In this document: positions 1 through 13,300 of the stretch, one piece after another | How the letters are laid out: each line of letters opens with the position of its first letter | Numbering within the stretch: the first letter of the stretch is position 1 | Assembly (NCBI GenBank): GCA_029167225.1 | Contig: JARFNK010000024.1 | Coordinates: 19,499-83,498 of the forward strand | Direction of reading: 5' to 3' | Length of the DNA: 64,000 bases | Origin: Sphingobium arseniciresistens | GTDB lineage: Bacteria > Pseudomonadota > Alphaproteobacteria > Sphingomonadales > Sphingomonadaceae | The notes under the pieces: model-generated | What the model was told of the DNA's origin: nothing | What the model saw: only the letters and a program-made list of their open reading frames with translations | Databases searched by the model: none | Position numbers and translations under genes: made by a program

Positions 1-1337
1 ATATGGAAACCGACACCGAAAAGATCGGCATCGAGAGCGACCGCCTCACCGTCAATCCGCAAGGCCGAGATGGCGACGCCAAGGCAGCGGCGATCGGCCA
101 TGCCCGGCATGATATGAGCGAGCACCCCGCTGGCCGAGCGCAGCACCACGCGTTCAGCGGCCGGCACCTGGAAGCGGAAGCTACCCTCCTGCTCGGGCAG
201 GATCGTGACGCCATCGGCCTCGATCACCAGGTCGGCGACTTCGCTGCGCATCCAGCCCAGATCTTCCGCGTAGGCGAACAGGCGCTGCTGGATCGTGGTC
301 AGCTGGGGTCCGTCCATCACCATCGGCGCGCAGGCATCGTCCCAGCTCTTGGGATCGAGGCGGCCGTGCAGTTCGATGCTCTCGCCATTGTTGATGAACG
401 AGCGCCGATTGCCGTCGTCGAGATAGGACTCGCAGGGCAGGCCCTCGGCGACGATCACGTCATGGCTGTCGAGCTCGATATGGAAATAGCGCACACTCTC
501 GACAGCGTCCTGCACGATGGTCGCGCCGTTGATGAGCTGGCCGACCGGAACCAGCACGCCGTCGACATAGACGGCATGGCCGGGCGACAGGCGCACATCG
601 CGCTCCGGCAGGCCAGGGCCAAAGGCGCCGGCGCAGATGCGGACCGGGTTGACTTCGTTCGGGCGCGGATGGCGTGCCGGGCGGGCAGCGAGTTCACCGA
701 TCCACTTGATGGTGCGCGCCTCGCCCGAGGCCGTGAACACCAGATCGCCGACATTCAGCTGCTCGACCGTGACGCGGCCGGCCGGAGTGTTGATCCCGGT
801 CGCCTCCGCGAAACATATCACGGGCGGAGCAAATTTGCTGGTGTCGTTGTTGAAGACGGCACTCGCCGGTACAGCATTGGAACTACCCGTTTCAAACTGC
901 GAAACAACGCCGTAACTCCCGAAGATGAATGTATTTGCCGCGTAGAAATCTGCATTCATAACACCATATGAACCAGTTATCGGTTGACCTTCTGGCGCAA
1001 AGGAGAGCAGCACTTGCTTTTCGGAAAGCAACAATCCGTTCTCTGTAAACCCATGCACCCAGTAAGTTTTTTCATTGCCGTCAAACTTTATCGCTCCAAA
1101 GGTTGGAAAGTAATAAATTTGAAAACCTTCTTGAGAACCAAAGCTGGACCCCGTATAATCTCCGTTTACAACTTCTATCTTTCCAACTATTTGCGAAGGT
1201 CCAGAGGGATCCCTAAAATGAATATCGTATCCACCTGATGAATTTTGATCCATAGTTGGAACTATAACTTTACGTATAACATCTTCATCAAAGTCTAAGC
1301 CATTAAGAGCGTCTATGTTGAAGGGGTTTACGGCCAT
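1..1337 (-). CDS. Hint-domain protein, C-terminus beyond window
   Basis: The frame is open from an ATG at 1335-1337 to the window edge, about 445 codons. Residues 1-170 match nothing I recognise. A Hint (hedgehog/intein-type) domain starts at Cys175 with CFAEATGINTP, then the GDLVFTASGEARTIKWIG stretch typical of the bacterial Hint_2 family. Hint domains act as self-processing or secretion-linked modules; Cys175 would be the nucleophile. The C-terminal part is missing, so splicing residues cannot be judged. The gene lies 46 bp after the haemagglutinin stop on the same strand, so co-expression is likely. Bases about 840-1337 are visibly AT-richer than the Hint-coding part, suggesting that the two halves have different histories. 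Large plus-strand open frames here are antisense shadows. Confidence 0.85.
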   Translation of the reverse strand, partial: MAVNPFNIDALNGLDFDEDVIRKVIVPTMDQNSSGGYDIHFRDPSGPSQIVGKIEVVNGDYTGSSFGSQEGFQIYYFPTFGAIKFDGNEKTYWVHGFTENGLLLSEKQVLLSFAPEGQPITGSYGVMNADFYAANTFIFGSYGVVSQFETGSSNAVPASAVFNNDTSKFAPPVICFAEATGINTPAGRVTVEQLNVGDLVFTASGEARTIKWIGELAARPARHPRPNEVNPVRICAGAFGPGLPERDVRLSPGHAVYVDGVLVPVGQLINGATIVQDAVESVRYFHIELDSHDVIVAEGLPCESYLDDGNRRSFINNGESIELHGRLDPKSWDDACAPMVMDGPQLTTIQQRLFAYAEDLGWMRSEVADLVIEADGVTILPEQEGSFRFQVPAAERVVLRSASGVLAHIMPGMADRRCLGVAISALRIDGEAVALDADLFGVGFH

Positions 1338-1383
1338 TTTAAATCTCCAAAATAACGTTGTCTTTAGGATTGGATGGTATTCT

Positions 1384-4300
1384 TTATCTGCAATCCGGGT
1401 CTCCCGGACTATTAGGGTCGCAACGTCCGTCGCTGGCAGGTCCAAGCACATCGACCGTGATCAGCGAGCGCTGGTCGCGCTGGTTATTGGATGATGCCGC
1501 TTGCGCTGCCTGCGCGGCGATTGCGGAACTTGCGTCCTGTGGGGTGGCCACTGCTACCTGTGCGGTCGTCGTGGGCACGCCGGTGATATCGCCCGCCGCC
1601 TGGAAGTTGTCTGCGTTTGCGACCTGCGCCGCCGCCACCGCGATACGGCCCGACGCACGCACACCGGCATCGCCGGCGTCGACCAGACCTACCGGCGCGA
1701 TGAGATAGATATCCGATGGTGGATCATCTGGTGTGCGCTGGAACGAACCGATACCCGCTCCAGCCACACTGCCCGCGCTGTCCACCTCGGTAAAACCATT
1801 CTGATCAAACCGGACTGTAATCGGCGGAAAGTTCGCCGCATTCTTCGGACCCTGTCCAGCCGCTACGTCGCCATTCGACGACCACATAGTGATCTCACCG
1901 GATTGCTGCGAGAACACACGGCTCTGATTCAGGACGACATCTCCATCCGTGAATGCATTGATAGGCCCGCCACGTAGGGTCAAAATACCCTCGTAACCAA
2001 GTGGGATAGCATCAAAGGGAGTGGGAAATGGCGAAAGACGGCCGCCCTCAAAGAGTCCGTGAGGGGCCATACTCGGCCCAGGATTCGTGAATGGAGTCAT
2101 GTGCAGCGCAGGTTGTTGAGATGTCCGCACAATCGACCCGGCGATCAGGTCCCCACCCGGGCCGAGGATAGATACCGCGCCACCACGCGCAGTCTGGATG
2201 GTGGACAGCCGCAGATCCAGATTACCGGTGAGAATACGCTCGGCCTTCTGGGGCTTTCCGTCAACGATGGCGCGTACGGGTACGCCTAGCGGCCGATCCT
2301 CGGTGATGGTCGAAGGATTGGTCGTATAGGGCGCGAGATTGTCGGTATAGCCAAGCTCGGGCGAGAAGAGCGTGTTCACCACGCGATAGCCGCGCACATA
2401 TTGCAAGTGGGACGGACTTTCGGTCCTAGCCGCCTGCGACAGTTCGTTAAAATAGAGCGTGTCGATCAGGAAGCGTTGCTGACGCAGAAGATCGATGCCG
2501 GCGAACGCCGCATAGAGCTCGCTGGTCTTGCCATAGGCCGCGCTTATGAGCCCTTCGCCGGCCGGAGGGTTCGCTCCGAAGATCGCGCTGAATGCGGCCG
2601 GATCATTGGTCCGCAACCAATCGGCCAGCATCGGCGCATAGATCGGCTTCGTCCGGTCAGGCTTGCGGTTGCCGAAGCTGTCCGTGATCTGCTCGAACAG
2701 GTCGCCGTCGAGCTTCGCGAAATTCTCCGGGTTGAGGTAGGTTTCGCGAAGTGCGGCATAGTCGGCGCCGCCCTTCATCCCAAATCGAACACTCAAGCTC
2801 GCACCCTCGTCCGACAACCAAGGGTTATATTCATTACCGATCGTGCGGATCCCGCCTGCACTGTCAGCGCCGTTTATGCGGACAGAGGAGACGAATGGTC
2901 CCAAATCACCGCCAGCCTCGACGATGAATGAACCGGGCCCACCGAGGATGAAATTATTCGACCGAATGAAAGTAAAACGAGCGCTACTGCCAACACTCCC
3001 GAAAATGTCACCACCCGCACGCACACGAGTGGTGTCCTCGAACGCAACATTCTGGCCCTGGAAGAACAAATCTATGATATCACCGCCCGCAGTGATCCGT
3101 GCCTGCTTCGGCAGAAATATCGCGCCGCGATTGATATTGCCGTCTGTGTAAATGCGAACCGGTTCAAAGTCGCCGGCGTGGGTAATAAATTGGTTATGCT
3201 GTAATCGTCGTTCGATGTTGGTCGTTGCGGTCGTTACACCCGGCAACTGGAAATAGCGCGATCCGCTAGAAAAGGCCCCGCCGACCAAACCAGGATCGCT
3301 ATCATCCATGCCGATGACCAGATCTTGTAGCCCACCAACGCTCAGTATGCGGAGTTGCCCAAAGGCAGAAGGGTACAGAATTTGCGCACTGTTCTGTGGT
3401 AGTTCCACGCTCCCTGCGAAGGAGATGAGCGTCACGCTAGGCGGCAGAATTTGGGAAAAATCGACTTCAGTTCCGAACTCGGTCTTGAATGACGGAAATT
3501 GCCCATAATCCTTGGCATTACCAAGGCCGTCAGTCTGAGCGACTCGCGAAGTCTCCGTGGCTGACAACTTTACGGAAGCAACAGGCGAATAGAATCCACC
3601 CGAACTTTGTGACTGATCTACACCAAGTGCCGAAATACTAGCGAGAGTTGCCGAACCGCCAGCAGATACATCGACGACTGCGTCGGAAACCCGCACGCGC
3701 AGATATTGCAGCGTCTCTTGAGGCAGAGGTTCTCGGCCTGATGCGGTGATATCGCGTCCAGCACGGATACCCGCTGCTCCGCCCGCAATATCCACCGCGC
3801 CCGCCAAGACGTCCCGTCCCGCCAGCAGCGAGAGATCACCTCGGCCGAAGGTCAGCATCATCTTGCCTGCATCAGCAAGCGTCGTCGTCGCGGTCGAACC
3901 CAACGCCACGGTCAATTGAGATACGTCGCGGCCCGCATTCACGCTCACATCGCCGCCCGCGAGTGCACCAACACCCGAGCGGAAATAGCTGGGTGCAAGG
4001 CCGATTTCGGTATCGTTACCCACGGCACCGGTTCGCCATGGCTGGGTGGATTGCGATCCCGCCGTATCGTTGGCCCATGTGCTTTCGTTGGAGCTGGCAC
4101 CGGTATAACTTTGACCGCGCGTGCCAAATAGTTGAGTCCACTCGTCGCGCCGGCCGAGCACATCACGCCCGGCAATAAGGAACACATCGCCGCCGCCATG
4201 GGCCAGCACTGGCTGGTTCCCTGTAATTCCCTTGGGCGAAGGGATGAAATCCACCGCCTCGGCAATAGGCGACAGGTAAGAGCTGTCAGGTGTGAGCGAC

Positions 4301-7300
4301 ACAATCTGGTCGGTGCCGACAATACGCCCACGAACATCCGACGGCGCGATCCGAACGCCAGCGGTGTAGATTGCCGAGGAAGCAAACTGCACCGCATCCG
4401 TTGAGTTGCCCAAATAGCTTGGAGCCGAGACTTGGGTGCCGTCAGCACGGCGATAGACGGCCTGCTCACCCCCTCGCAGGTCGATGTCGCGCGATGCGGC
4501 CATCGCGATATTGCCATCGCCGGTTCGCACAGCCGTGCGAACGAAGGCCTGATTGGGCGCGTTCGGGGCGGTTTGCTGGTTGGCGTTGCCGTAGCGGATC
4601 ACCGGCGGACTGAGATTAACGCTGTAGCCGGTGCGACCGCTTGCTATACCTGCCCGGTAGGTTGGCTCGAAGCTCTGCAGGAACGCGATGACCTCGTTGA
4701 GGGGTGCGATGATTCCGGTCGGATTGGTGGCATTGCCAACGAAGCTGTAGCCCTTGCCGGCGAAATACACCCGAGCTGCAGCACGGGTGTCCGCGCCCAA
4801 ACCGGCCGTATTTCCCCAATTGAATTGGGTGTAGGCATCATCTTTCAGCAAATTAAGTTGCGCAGTGGTATCGGTAAGATCGAGCGTATCACCGATATCG
4901 AAGCTGACCTTTGTTGGGTCTGTTGTTGCGCGCTGCAGGCGGAACTGGAGCGGGCCGTCATAGGCGACCGTACCGGTCGCGGTCAGCCGATAGCTGTATT
5001 CGCCCTGGAGGGTAACGTCGGCGTTGAGCGCGCGGTCGACCACCAGCGGATTGGCCGAGAGTGTGTTGCCCGCGCCGGCCACCAGGCGAAGGTCCGACGA
5101 ATGCATCGCCACATCACCCTCGAGCAGCGGGAACAGTTCGGCAAAGCCCAGCGTGTTCCGACTCTCGCCACCGGCATCCGCGCCATTGCCCGCCAGTGAG
5201 AGTGGCGAGTTGATATTGGCGGCTCCGATATATTGATCACCTTGGGTGGCAGCCGTGGTGAGCGAAATCGTCAGGGTGCTGGATGCACCGGGATTGGCAC
5301 CGGTGCCATAGGAAGCAATATTGCCACAGGAGCCGCTCGCGCCACCGCAAGAGAACTGAAGCGCCGGCTGCCAGGTACGATCCCCGCCGCCGAGCTGCCA
5401 ATTGATGTAATCGGCATCGGACTTGTCACGGAACGTGAAGAACCCGTCCGAGATCGAGCGATTGATGGTCAGATCGTTGCCGGCGCGAAGGGTGACCACC
5501 GGCGCTTCGCCGCGAGCCGAGCCACCGTCGGTGCGGTAGAGGAACGTTGCGTAGCGATCGAGCAGTTGGCCTTCCTTGCCGGGCACGACCTTGTAGCGTG
5601 GCTCGCTGCCGGTGCTGATCTCGGGGATCAGTTCGAGCACGCCGGCGTCTACGGCCGCTTGCAACTGCGCGGGCGAGAAGCTGGCGGCGGCGAGGTTCCA
5701 CTGGCTGGCGGTCTCGATGCTGCCGGTCGAAGCCAGTTCGACCCCGGGCCGCAGGCGCATGCCATCGAGGCTCGAGCCATCGAGCGTCGAGACGTCGAAC
5801 GTCTGGATGAACCGGACCAGCGAGCTTTTGCCGTCGGCGAGCGCCATGTCGGTGGTGAACGGGTTGGCCCCGGTCGCCCCGAAGTCGAGCAGGATCGCAC
5901 CGTCAGACCCACGCGTGATGCCGCTATAGAGGCCGCTGTCGGCCATAGCGTCGAGATCATAGCGCTGGAAGGCTTCGAGCTGGATCGAGTCAGCGCCAAG
6001 GATGGTCCCGCGTTGGCTCAGAGCCACCTTGTCACGGTTACCGCCGATGACGGGCGCGCGGAACGTCACGGTGCCGCCCTGATCGGGCTCGGCGTAGCGA
6101 TAGACGGTGACCGGGCTGCCGGTGGCCGGATCGGTGATCACTTGCGGGATCATCCGGCCGACACCGGGCTCGGCCTGGGTGCGCCTTGCGCCGACGTCGA
6201 TCGTCGCGCCGCTGGCGATGGTGAGGCTGGCCGCTTCGCTGCCGATGCCGATGGTGACGTCGCCAGCCTTGGCGGGTCGGCTGTCAGTGTCCGCATAGCC
6301 GGTCGTGTGCGTATCGAGCTTCGCGGTCGAGGCGAGCGTCACGCCGTTCTGGCCCCACAGGGCAATATCGCCGCCGTTGACGGCTGCGTTGCGTGCGGCA
6401 TCGGCGGTCATGCCGGTGACATCGACGCCCGAGGTGTCGAGCGTGCCCGCGATCGAGATGCTTCCACCATCGGCGGTCAGCGTCACATTCTTCGCCTTGA
6501 GGCTCTGGCCTTCAGCAAGGTCGAGATTACCCGCGCCGGTGCGGACCCAGACATCGCCGCCGAACTGGGTGCCGTAGCTCTCGACGAACCCGCCAAAGTC
6601 GAAGCTGCCGGTCCCGCTGTCGAGGGTGAATGACCCCTGCCGCAGAGCGGCTTTGGCCGGTTCGCCGTCCGTTGCTTCTACGTCAGGATCCACCGCGAGG
6701 CCGGGATTGAGCGCGGCGAGCAGGGTCACGCTGCCGTTGCCTGCAAGCAGGTTCAGCGTGCCGGCATTGCCGTTGCCAGTGTCTGTAATCAGCGCCGAGC
6801 CTGCATCGGTCTCAATGCTGCCGTTTGCGCTGAACAGGTTGAGCGTACCGCCGCCCGCCGAGACGGTGACCGGATCGACCTCGTCGCCGAAGGTCTTCTC
6901 ATAGCCCGGAACGCTGAGGGTCGCCCCGGAGAGGCTTATGTCGCCCTCACTCTGCAGGTCGATGATCCCCGCGGTCGCGCGGATCGCGGTGCCGCTGATC
7001 GACACCGACGCCACCCGATCGTCGATCGTGCCGAACGCGATGCGCGCACCGGGCGTCGCATTGCCCTCGATCTTGGCTTCAGCATTGGTCCCGGTTGCGC
7101 TGATCGCCACCGCGCCGCTGGTGAGGAAAGTGTAATCCGGGCGCACCGTCTGATTGCGCGGATCGGCAGCGGCCGTGCGCTCGGCAATGAATGGCGTGTT
7201 GAGCGTCAGGGCGGCGCTGCCAACGTCCAGGCTGCCCTTGCCCTCGACATAGAGGCCGTCGCTCGCGGCGAGGGTCACGCCGTCGCTGAACCCGCTGGCG

Positions 7301-10300
7301 CGTACCGCATTGTTGCCGAGACTGATCGTTTTGGCTCCAAGGCTGAGGCTTCCGGCGCTGCCGCACAGCGCGTTGCTTGCGCAGCCATCGGCGGCATTGC
7401 CGCTGTTGGCGAGGCGCACCTTGCCCGCTTCGATCCGCACGGCCGAACCTGCCGCAGCCTGTGGATCGGCGGCAAGGCTCGCGGTATCGAGCACCAGGTC
7501 ATTGAAGCTGTGCTTGCCCGCCGCAAACCGGATCGAGCCCGGCGAACGTACCGTCAGGCGCTCAGCCGCACCGAGCTTGGCCGCAAGGCTGGTCCCGATC
7601 GCGCCGGCTTCGCCCGAGGCGTCAGCGCTGCCGGCAAAGTGGATATCCGAGCCCGAGATCGCCGCATATTTGGCGTTGAGGTTGGCGCCGTCAGCGACCG
7701 CGAAGCGGCCGCTGGTGTCGAGAGCCAGGGCTTCACCGCTCAACGTCGCAGCCCCGATCTCGATCGCGCTGTCGCCGGTTCCCGTGCGGGCAACGAGACG
7801 CTCGGCGCCATTGGCGAGGCGCAGGATCGATCCGGCGGCCGACGCCTTGTAATCAGCACTGGTTTTGATCGCAGGGTCGCCGGTGGCGGCGAGTGTTGCG
7901 CCGTCTTCGATCGCGAGCACGGAGCCCGCGCCTCCGACTGCAAGCAGAAGCTCGCCAGCAGAGAGGTGCGCGTCGCCGGCGACCGTCAGGTTAGTGGCCG
8001 ATGCCGTGATCGTGGTGGTGCCATCGGCGTTGTCGCTGCGGCGGCCGCCGACCAGCAGGCTCGGCGCATTGAGCTTCGCCAGCGTGCTGTCGGCGATCAG
8101 CAGCACGCCGTCAGCGGCCTCTGTGCCATCGGCGGCGATCAGGATGTTCGAACCAAGGATGTCGATCTGGCCCGCCTGGCCGCCTTCGCCGGCGCTAAGG
8201 TCGAACGCACCCGCGAGCTTCAATTCGCTCAAGGGCGCGAGCACGACGCGCGCGGCGTCCAGCGGCAGGCGCGGACGGACGTCGGGATCGCGGCCCGTCA
8301 GATAGTCCGAGCCGCTCGTGGTCTTGATCGAGGAGTATTTGGTGAAGACGTCCTTCGTCTGAACCGTGAACGAATGGCGGGTCGATTCCGAGATGCCCGT
8401 TCCAGCAAAGGCATAGGTGCCGCCGACCACAACCGAACCGTCGAGTAACTGCGTGCTGGTCCCCGGCAGCGGCGCGGCCAAGCCTGTATTCTCGACCAGG
8501 CGCAGCGCGCCGGGGATCGCCATCGCATATTTTGCAGGGACCAGCAGATACTCGCCTCCGGCGATGCCGTGACCACCGTCGAGGGTGACGGTCTTGCCGG
8601 CCTGCGCCCGATAGAGATCGGGATAGTCGGCCGAGTAGATCGGATCGTAAGGCGCGATCTTGCCCGCCTCGCTCACCGGCACCAGCGCATAGACTTGGCG
8701 TTGATCGGCGAACTGGTAGCCTGTCCCGGTGACCGGGTCGTAGCCATTGGCGCTGAAGGCATCGCGGTTGAAACGGTCGAGCACGTCGCGCGAGCCGCCT
8801 ACGCCGGACTGGAACTCATAGGCATAGACGTCGCCGCCACCGCGACCGTCGATCAGCGCGCCCTCGGCCTGCACGATGCTCTCAGCCGACAGCACAAGCT
8901 CGCCAACTGGGAGCTTGGTCAGCGGCGTGCCTACGGTCGGGAAGTAATATTCCACACCGTCCGTGGTCGTGCCGTAGGGAACGATCAATCCCGCGCCCGA
9001 CACCGAGGTTACGCTGCCCGTACCGAAGGTCAGCTTCTCAGTCGGGGTCGACATCAGCGATCCGCCGACGCCGATCCGGATCGGTGTGGTGCTGCCGAAC
9101 TCGAGCAGGCCCAGCGGCGCCGCGATATAGCCGTTTTGCACAATCTCGCGCGCCAGGACGCGAAGATGTGTGCCTGCGGAAAGTGGAGCAGGCGCTTTTG
9201 GATCGAGGAAGTTGTTCCCGAAGGTGATCCGATGGTCGTCAAGCGCTGCGATATCGAACGGTCGTTGCGAGTAGCCGCCGGAAACGCTTGTCAGCGCCCC
9301 TTCAAGCATGCCCTGCAAATTGCCGGTGCCGGTCGTGGCATAGGTTCGGCGCGCGTCGATCAGTATGTCTGCGGCTGTGACGAGAGCACCGTCATAGGTA
9401 GGGCGTCCCGGTGCCTGTCCCCAGTCCACCCCGGTCAGGCGCATATCGCCGGGTGTCGCGAAGGTGAGCGAGGCTATGGATCGTTCGAAGCCGATGGCTC
9501 CGGCGATGTCGATGCCCTGGCCGCCGGCAATCAGTCGGACATTGCCGTCACCTTCGAGACCCGCAACGTCCGGGGTTCTTCCCCACCGACTTGCGAGCCG
9601 CACATAGCCGGCGCGCAGGGTCGCATCCGTTCCGGCCGTCGCTCCGATCGACACCGCCGCGTCCGCAACATAGAGGTTGCTTGCCACAAGCGGATCCTGC
9701 GAGGTGACGATGAGCGCCTTGCGCAACGCCAGATCGAAGGAACCGTCAAGCGTGAGTCCGGCGCGCGCGACCACGCTATCGAAGCCGCTGCTGGAAATTA
9801 GACTGGTGGAAAGATAGTCCCTTGAACCATTCCCGGTCCCGATCGTGGGATCCAGCCATTCGAGCGTGCCACCTTCGGCCTGCGCCACTCCACCATGGGC
9901 GTTGATCGGGGCCGTGCCGAGGGTGCCGCCGGCCAGCGCCGAGATCGTTCCTGCCTTGCTCCACTCGAGCCAGGGCGTGATCGCGCCGAGACTGCCGGCC
10001 ATCTCGAAGGTCGCGCTGGCGCCGCTGATATCGAGTGCCGATCCGTCTTCTCGCACCAGCGCTCGACCCGACATCGCGACATCGCGTTGACCCGGACCAA
10101 CCAGTCGTCCCACCTCTTGGGAAGCCTTAAGTCGAATGGAACCGCCGTCGATCACACGTCCGGTCAAGAGTTGCCGGCCGCCGATAATCGAGGCGCGGGG
10201 ATTGGTGATCGCGATACCGGAGAGGTCAGTCTTGCTCCCGGCAGCGAGCACGATGCCATCAGCCGTGTCGACCAGCCCCAGGAAATGGATCAACCGATCG

Positions 10301-13300
10301 GCGCCGTCCTTCGAAACCAGTTCCGCATTCGTCAAAAGTCGACCACGATTGGTTGGATCGGTGAGCCCTGCCGCATTCTCCGCACTTTCGAGGAACCTGC
10401 CCTGACTGTCGATCGCTCCACCAAAGGCGTCCGATAGATCGCGCACACCAAGGCCGCCGACGATCAGGCTGTCGACCAGATCGTTCCGCTGGACAATCGA
10501 GCCGCCGTGCAGGGTGATGGAGCCGGCATTGTAGAGCTTGCCGATCGTGATCGAGGCTTCCGGCGCGCCCGTGACCGTGCCGCCCGCCATGACGTCGAGC
10601 TCGGTCAGACCGCCCAGCACCAGGTGCGCCGCCTTGCGATCCCACAACGCCACATTGGTGGTCGGCGCAAGGAAAGGCTGTGCGAGCAGGCTGGAGCCGG
10701 TGCCGAGGCCGCGTAGTGCCTTGCTCTGATCGGCGGTCAGCAGTGTCGGCAGCATCCACTGGGTGAGATCGAAGGTCTCGCCGTTCTGGACGACGAAGCG
10801 CGTCGTCTCGAGGACCGCCGACTTTGCCACCCGGTCGTTGGCGAACAGATCATCGACGATACGCGAACGGTAGCTGGAGACATCCAGTGTGCCGAAGCCG
10901 GTGGTCTTGAAAAAGTCGAGGCCAATATGCGTGCTTCCGGCCCGGTTGTCAGAACCGAAGCTCACATCGGGCGCTACCAGCGAGAACTGCCCACCGCCAG
11001 CGAACCCGAATCCCAGGATCGACGCATTCGTAATATCGACGGTCGAACGCTGGGCGTCGGGAACCAGGCTGGGCAGGATCGCCGTCCTACTGTTCGCAAC
11101 CCCGGGAATAGGGGTGAACTCAATCGACTGGGTCGGCGCGCCTCCGACTGGCCACAAAGACAAGCCGCGCGGTTCATTGAAAAGTGTGCCGCTATCGGTC
11201 AGACGTGGCGATGCGTAGGTGGTCTGATTGACCAACGATACATTGCCGCCTTTGCCGTCGAGCACCAGGCTGCCGGTGGGGGTGACATAGCCTCCCGAGG
11301 TGGCATCCAGCGTGCCGGAAACACGAATGCTGCCCGACAGATCCGCCGCCTGTGTTGCCGTTGCCAGGCTGTCTCCAATCGCGACGAAGACGTTGGGCGC
11401 GACGGTCAGGCTGATACGACCGCCATCGCGCCAAGCCCCGCCGAGAAGCGTACCGGTGTGGTTATAGTCATTGACCCACTGGCCTGCCGTCGAAAGCTTG
11501 CCAGATACGACAATATCGAACGGATTCAGGGCGCCGGGGTCAGCAGCGTAGAGATAATTGCTGCTGATATCGTCGCCATTGCTGTCGCCATATAGGCCTG
11601 TGCGGAAGGCCGAGCCGTTGCTGACAGTGGGATTCAAGCCCACAAAGAGGTCGTTCAGCATTTGGCCCGACAGCTCTGTTCTTGCTGCAATAGTTCCTGA
11701 TGCCACAGTGACATTCCCGTCGAACCGGATGGTACGACCGGCTTCGACCGAAAGAATGCCGCCCGGCGTGAGCGTCAGATCCGATACCCCGGTGATGCGG
11801 AGCGCATCGGGTGTTTGCAGCGTGACCGGATTGAGCCCGGCAAACGTCACCATACCTGCAGCGGTGAGCGAAAGCTCGGATAGCCCCGCAGCGTTGAGCA
11901 TCGCGTCGGACAGCAGAAGTTCGGCACGGTTGGCTTCCACCGTTCCGCGCGTGCCATGATAGACCAGGACATCGCCGAGTGAGGAAATCGACAGTGCACC
12001 GCCTGAAGGCAGTTCATAAGGGCTTGCCTGCAGTGACCGACCCAGCATGGTCGGCACCAGACTTGCCTTGCTGTCTCCGGCGACCTGCCGCGCACCCGCA
12101 AAGGCATTGGCGTGGACCATGCCCTCAACGGTCACCGCTGCACCGCTGATCGTCAGCGCCCCCGCATCACGGCCTTCGTCATAGGCCGCATCGACCCGCG
12201 CGCGCTGCCCGGTGCCGAGCTGCCAGTTGCGCAGCATCCCGACCCGCGGTTGCCGCACCTCGGTGGTGCTGGTGATGACGTCGACATAGACGTCGTTGGG
12301 GTTGGCCCGCGCGATATCGACGATGCGTCCGTCCGAAGTCACCAGCTTGCTGGTCTTGACCGCACCCGAAGCATAGCTAACCCAGCCGCCGGAGATGTCG
12401 ATCGTCGCGCCGCTCGCGACGTGCACGCTCGGCGCGGTATCGACCGTGATACCGGTGAAGTTTATGGGATTGCTTGTGGCAAGCGTGACCGTGCCGCCTT
12501 TGGTCATGAACTCGGCCGCTGTTGCCGGCAGTTGCCCGGCGATGCTGGCCCCTTCGATCAGCGGCGAGCCTACCCAAGCGACACCGTCATCGCGTACGCC
12601 TGAGACACGTGGGTCGATGAAGATCGTCTTGCCGTTGAGGCTGAAATTGCCGTCGACCTCGACCTCGCGATAGTTTGGGCTATCGCGCAATTCGCCGCGC
12701 TTGACCGGTGCGATCTCGATCGAGTTGCGCGAGGCGTCGAGTTGCACATCCTTGAGGCCCGCAACGTCGATCAGCGCACCCCGTGCGATGTCGATACGGC
12801 CGAGATGATCGCGAATTTCGACGCCAGCATCTGGAACGTCGTTGACCTTGATCACACCAATGCCGACATCGGCTCCAGGCGCATGAATCAGCGCATTCTC
12901 GCCCATCGTAAAGTCGGTTCCGATGAGCGCACCGAGCTTCTGGTAAGGACGAAGGATCTGAGTCCCGATCTCTATCTGCGATTGCTTGAAGCCGGCAGGT
13001 TCGTTTGTCGTTCCTACCGGGATGGTCTCACCATTGCCGTCAGGCGTGATCACGAGGGCGCCGGCATTTCGGGCATTGCTGCTGCCGCCAAGTGTGATTT
13101 CCCCGGCTGTGAGGGAGATCTTGCCGTTGCGCGCAACACTTGTGGTCGCCGTCAGCAAGCCATTCTGACTGATACTGCCGTTCGCCCCGGTCCCCAACGA
13201 GATATAGCCGCGACGGGATTCGATCAGGCCGGTATTGACGATCGTACCATCGGCCTGATCCTTGAAGACGAAGCTGTTGAGCTTGTAGCCACGAACGAAC

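Noticed and set aside
3-971. 322-codon plus-strand open frame at the left edge
   Set aside because: It is antisense to the Hint-domain gene, whose minus-strand frame is open to the edge and has a recognisable domain.
5233-6633. 466-codon plus-strand frame within the haemagglutinin gene
   Set aside because: Antisense shadow of GC-rich repeat coding; Arg/Ala/Gly-rich, no family, no ribosome site.
8569-9801. 410-codon plus-strand frame
   Set aside because: Antisense shadow of the haemagglutinin gene with no domain.
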